Positions 5,060 through 6,722 of a stretch of DNA of 6,722 bases are shown here, in pieces. Position 1 is the stretch's first letter. Each line of letters begins with the position of its first letter. The notes below the pieces were generated by a model. That model worked only from the letters and a program-made list of their open reading frames with translations. It was not told the origin of the DNA and ran no database searches. Origin of the DNA: a bacterium (lineage in GTDB: Bacteria > Patescibacteriota > Minisyncoccia > Phycocordibacterales > UBA1550); NCBI GenBank assembly GCA_021812665.1, contig JAKAMX010000041.1, forward strand, positions 1-6,722. The letters run 5' to 3'. A program made the position numbers and the translations under genes.

Positions 5060-5617
5060 ATGATGCAGAAAAAACTCTCGAGAAAAATAGTCCCGAAAAC
5101 TAAAAAGATTATTTTCTTTGATGCAGATGGGACCTTGTGGTACCCCAAAAGAACCAGGCACACAAAAATGCCAGATTGGGTATACCTAGATAAAAGTATC
5201 AAAGATTATCACGCACACCTGACGATGATTCCGACTGTGGTAAATACACTTAAAAAATTAAAGAGAATGGGGATACTGACAGTAATTTTATCCACTCACC
5301 CGCACGAAGTTAAGGACGCATATACAAGACTGAACAAGAAAGTCCGACATTTTAATTTAAAAAGTTTTTTCACCGAAGTGCATGCAACTCGTGAATATCA
5401 CGAATCAAAAGGTGAATACATTACTGAGATACTACAAAAATTTAGTATCCCCAAAACCCAAGCATTAATGATTGGAGATAATTATTTATGGGATTATAAG
5501 CCAGCCAGAGATATTGGTGTAGACGCATTACTCATACAGTCTGATTATATGAAAAGAGATAAAAGGCTAAAGACGATCAAAAAACTGTCAGGTATATTTA
5601 GTTATATAAAACTCTAA
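5060..5617 (+). CDS. HAD-superfamily phosphatase-like protein, AT-rich
   Basis: The product is 185 residues from the ATG at 5060; a second ATG at 5063 is equally usable. HAD enzymes are soluble, magnesium-dependent phosphohydrolases. Motif I is IFFDADGTLW with nucleophile D21 and acid D23. Motif II is the LST at 77-79. K117 (ESKGEY) suits motif III, and MIGDNYLWDYKPARDIGV (137-154) is motif IV with D140 and D145. DGTLW and the lack of a large cap recall the MDP-1 type, but the substrate cannot be named. The N-terminal tail is basic. The gene is visibly AT-richer than its neighbours. Eight of its ten arginines use AGA or AGG, against none that I counted in hisS, which points to acquisition from another genome. 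Its apparent promoter leaves almost no leader, and no terminator is seen after it. Confidence 0.85.
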   Translation: MMQKKLSRKIVPKTKKIIFFDADGTLWYPKRTRHTKMPDWVYLDKSIKDYHAHLTMIPTVVNTLKKLKRMGILTVILSTHPHEVKDAYTRLNKKVRHFNLKSFFTEVHATREYHESKGEYITEILQKFSIPKTQALMIGDNYLWDYKPARDIGVDALLIQSDYMKRDKRLKTIKKLSGIFSYIKL

Positions 5618-5657
5618 TATTAAGGGTCAAGTCTTGGTGGTTCTTTATCCGAGTGAT

Positions 5658-5686
5658 TTGCATTCAGAATATCTTTATGGTAAGGT
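5658..5686 (+). promoter_or_regulatory. Candidate promoter of rpsU
   Basis: TTGCAT (5658-5663), 17 bases, then TAAGGT (5681-5686) with an extended TG at 5678-5679. Seven bases then lead to the ATG, which would make the mRNA leaderless. TATGGT at 5676-5681 is an alternative -10. AAGG at 5682-5685 could instead act as a weak Shine-Dalgarno site. Confidence 0.35.
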
Positions 5687-5693
5687 ATCGCCT

Positions 5694-5942
5694 ATGTCTA
5701 CGGTAAACGCAGAAGTCAAAAAGAATAACAACGAGAACGCGATTAGCCTCATCCGCCGCTTCACCAAGCGCGTACAGGGGTCAGGAGTTATCCCTCGCGT
5801 TCGTTCTCTCCGCTGGAGCCAGCGCAAGCCTTCGGATTTCAAAGTAAAGAAAAGCGCACTCGTCGTTCTCGCACGCCGCGAAGAGTTCAAGAAATTGGAC
5901 AAGATGGGCAAGCTCGCAAAGAAGGAGGACAAAAGAAAATAA
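5694..5942 (+). CDS. rpsU: 30S ribosomal protein S21
   Basis: The product is 82 residues from the ATG at 5694. The open frame reaches back to a TTG at 5634, but those codons overlap the promoter region and do not look like S21. S21 is a small, very basic protein of the small subunit near the mRNA-rRNA contact. The S21 core is recognisable: a short helix ending LIRRFTKRVQGSGVIPRVRS, then RWSQRKPSDFKVKKSALVVL and RREEFKKL. This is the pattern of S21 proteins in reduced bacteria rather than the classic E. coli sequence. The tail (KMGKLAKKEDKRK) is very Lys-rich. A strong terminator follows, so the gene is separated from ybeY. The assignment rests on pattern and composition, as the family is short. 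Confidence 0.82.
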   Translation: MSTVNAEVKKNNNENAISLIRRFTKRVQGSGVIPRVRSLRWSQRKPSDFKVKKSALVVLARREEFKKLDKMGKLAKKEDKRK

Positions 5943-5947
5943 CAATC

Positions 5948-5977
5948 GAAATGCCTCCTCTGGAGGCATTTCTTTTT
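5948..5977 (+). terminator. Intrinsic terminator of rpsU
   Basis: A perfect 11-bp stem (GAAATGCCTCC at 5948-5958 with 5962-5972) closes a TCT loop and is followed by five T residues (5973-5977). It begins five bases after the stop codon. Confidence 0.88.
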
Positions 5978-6003
5978 CTCACATTTAGCATTTTCACAAC
6001 ACA

Positions 6004-6381
6004 ATGTCGCTCACAATCACCAACACCACAAAAAGCGCGCTTCCTCGATTGCCCTTTGCAAAAATGACCGACGCTGTACTCGGCCCAAAGTATGAGTGCG
6101 GACTCGTAATCGTCAGTCCTCGCAAATCGCGCGAACTCAATCGCACCTACCGCTCAAAAGATTCGTCGACCAACGTTCTTTCCTTTCCGATCGAAAAAAA
6201 TGAGGGTGATATTTTTATAGATCTCAAAAAAGCGCGCTCCGAGTGTGCACTTTTTGAGCGCTCATACACCAACTTTGTCGGCTTTTTGTTCATTCACGCG
6301 CTTTTTCATTTGAAAGGTTTCGATCATAGTAGTAAGATGGAGGCACAGGAGAGAAAAATTCGTAATCTCTTCGGTATTTAA
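6004..6381 (+). CDS. ybeY: Endoribonuclease YbeY, 16S rRNA maturation factor
   Basis: The product is 125 residues, shorter than the usual 150 or so. YbeY is a zinc-dependent enzyme that helps finish the 3' end of 16S rRNA and in ribosome quality control. The substrate-side box is LNRTYRSKDSSTNVLSFP (45-62), matching the family LN-x2-YR-x-KD-x-PT-x-VLSFP, followed by GDIFID. The zinc site is HALFHLKGFDH (H98, H102, H108), then a conserved E in MEAQE. The Pro of the KDxPT motif is Ser (KDSST) and the usual Gly after the first His is Ala. The ATG at 6004 is preferred: it follows the rpsU terminator by 26 bases, with no Shine-Dalgarno site and a possible weak -10 (TAGCAT at 5986-5991). ftsA follows after 12 bases, probably on the same transcript. 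Confidence 0.93.
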   Translation: MSLTITNTTKSALPRLPFAKMTDAVLGPKYECGLVIVSPRKSRELNRTYRSKDSSTNVLSFPIEKNEGDIFIDLKKARSECALFERSYTNFVGFLFIHALFHLKGFDHSSKMEAQERKIRNLFGI

Positions 6382-6393
6382 TCTTTCTCATTA

Positions 6394-6722
6394 ATGCGCG
6401 CACCAACAAAACGCATCGCTACTGGAATCGATGTCGGCACCCACGCTACCCGCGTGGTGGTTGTTGAGCACACTCCCGGAGAAGCGCCGCGCATCATAGG
6501 CATGGGCGGATCTGAAACACGAGGTCTCCGCCACGGATACATCGTGAACAAGGGTGACGCTACGCAGAGCATACAAAAAGCGATTCACAATACTGAAAAA
6601 ATTATTGGTTTCAAAATCAAAAATGCGATCCTTTCAGTCGGCGGGATTAGTCTAGAATCAATGATTGGTCACGGAAGTGCGATCATTTCTCGTGCAACGG
6701 GCGAAGTGGGCAATCTCGATAT
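6394..6722 (+). CDS. ftsA: Cell division protein FtsA, N-terminal part (runs off window)
   Basis: The frame is open from the ATG at 6394 to the window end, giving the first 109 residues. FtsA is an actin-like ATPase that tethers FtsZ filaments to the membrane. The phosphate-1 loop IATGIDVGTHATRVVVVE (8-25) matches the family GxDxGTxKxRxVV. IIGMGGSETRGLRHGYIVN (35-53) corresponds to the conserved G-x-G-x2-x-S-RG-x-x-x-G-x-I-V segment. ILSVGGISLESMIGHGSAII follows and matches the start of the 1C subdomain with its S-G-x-H-like turn. The rest, including the amphipathic tail, lies outside. MreB or PilM could share the ATPase core, but the RGL-x2-G-x-IV segment fits FtsA. The gene lies 12 bases after ybeY. 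A TATTTA at 6375-6380 could be a -10 for a nearly leaderless transcript, but without a -35 box it is weak. Confidence 0.88.
   Translation, partial: MRAPTKRIATGIDVGTHATRVVVVEHTPGEAPRIIGMGGSETRGLRHGYIVNKGDATQSIQKAIHNTEKIIGFKIKNAILSVGGISLESMIGHGSAIISRATGEVGNLD

Noticed and set aside
5634..5693. TTG-started N-terminal extension of S21
   Set aside because: The 20 extra residues do not resemble S21 and the DNA contains likely promoter elements; the ATG at 5694 gives a normal length.

Overview
The window looks like chromosomal DNA from a bacterium with a compact genome, most likely a member of the Candidate Phyla Radiation, Parcubacteria-like. This is an inference. It rests on the divergent, short versions of core proteins (a short YbeY, a CPR-type S21 with a GK-rich tail, a short ClpP), on the closely packed genes, and on several genes with almost no 5' leader. 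Base composition is near balanced except for one AT-rich gene. No tRNA, rRNA, CRISPR array, insertion sequence or phage gene was found, and no gene-free gap exceeds about 150 bases.

Layout from left to right. (1) The 3' end of rpsA (ribosomal protein S1), closed by a good intrinsic terminator. (2) Two single-gene units, each with its own promoter, Shine-Dalgarno site and terminator. They encode small acidic or mixed-charge proteins that both end in a four-cysteine zinc ribbon and appear distantly related (862-1206 and 1305-1634). (3) pth (peptidyl-tRNA hydrolase) on the minus strand, convergent with the second zinc-ribbon gene. (4) A divergent intergenic region with an apparently leaderless pth promoter on one side and a strong extended -10 promoter on the other. 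The latter drives a shortened, divergent ClpP-family serine protease whose Ser-His-Asp triad is intact, and which has its own terminator. (5) lepB (signal peptidase I) followed after 5 bases by hisS (histidyl-tRNA synthetase), a probable two-gene operon. (6) An AT-rich HAD-family phosphatase-like gene with codon use unlike its neighbours. (7) rpsU (ribosomal protein S21) with its own terminator. (8) ybeY (rRNA maturation endonuclease) followed after 12 bases by the 5' end of ftsA (cell-division actin homologue), which runs off the window.

Most of the content is translation and growth machinery: S1, S21, YbeY, HisRS and Pth serve the ribosome and tRNA, LepB serves secretion, and FtsA serves division. 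The least explained part is the set of three self-contained genes (two zinc-ribbon proteins and the ClpP variant). All three carry clear AGGAG-type ribosome-binding sites and -35/-10 promoters, whereas the housekeeping genes around them lack Shine-Dalgarno sites and seem to start at or very near their transcription starts. That contrast, an inverted repeat sitting inside the clpP promoter, and the foreign-looking HAD gene are the observations most worth following up.
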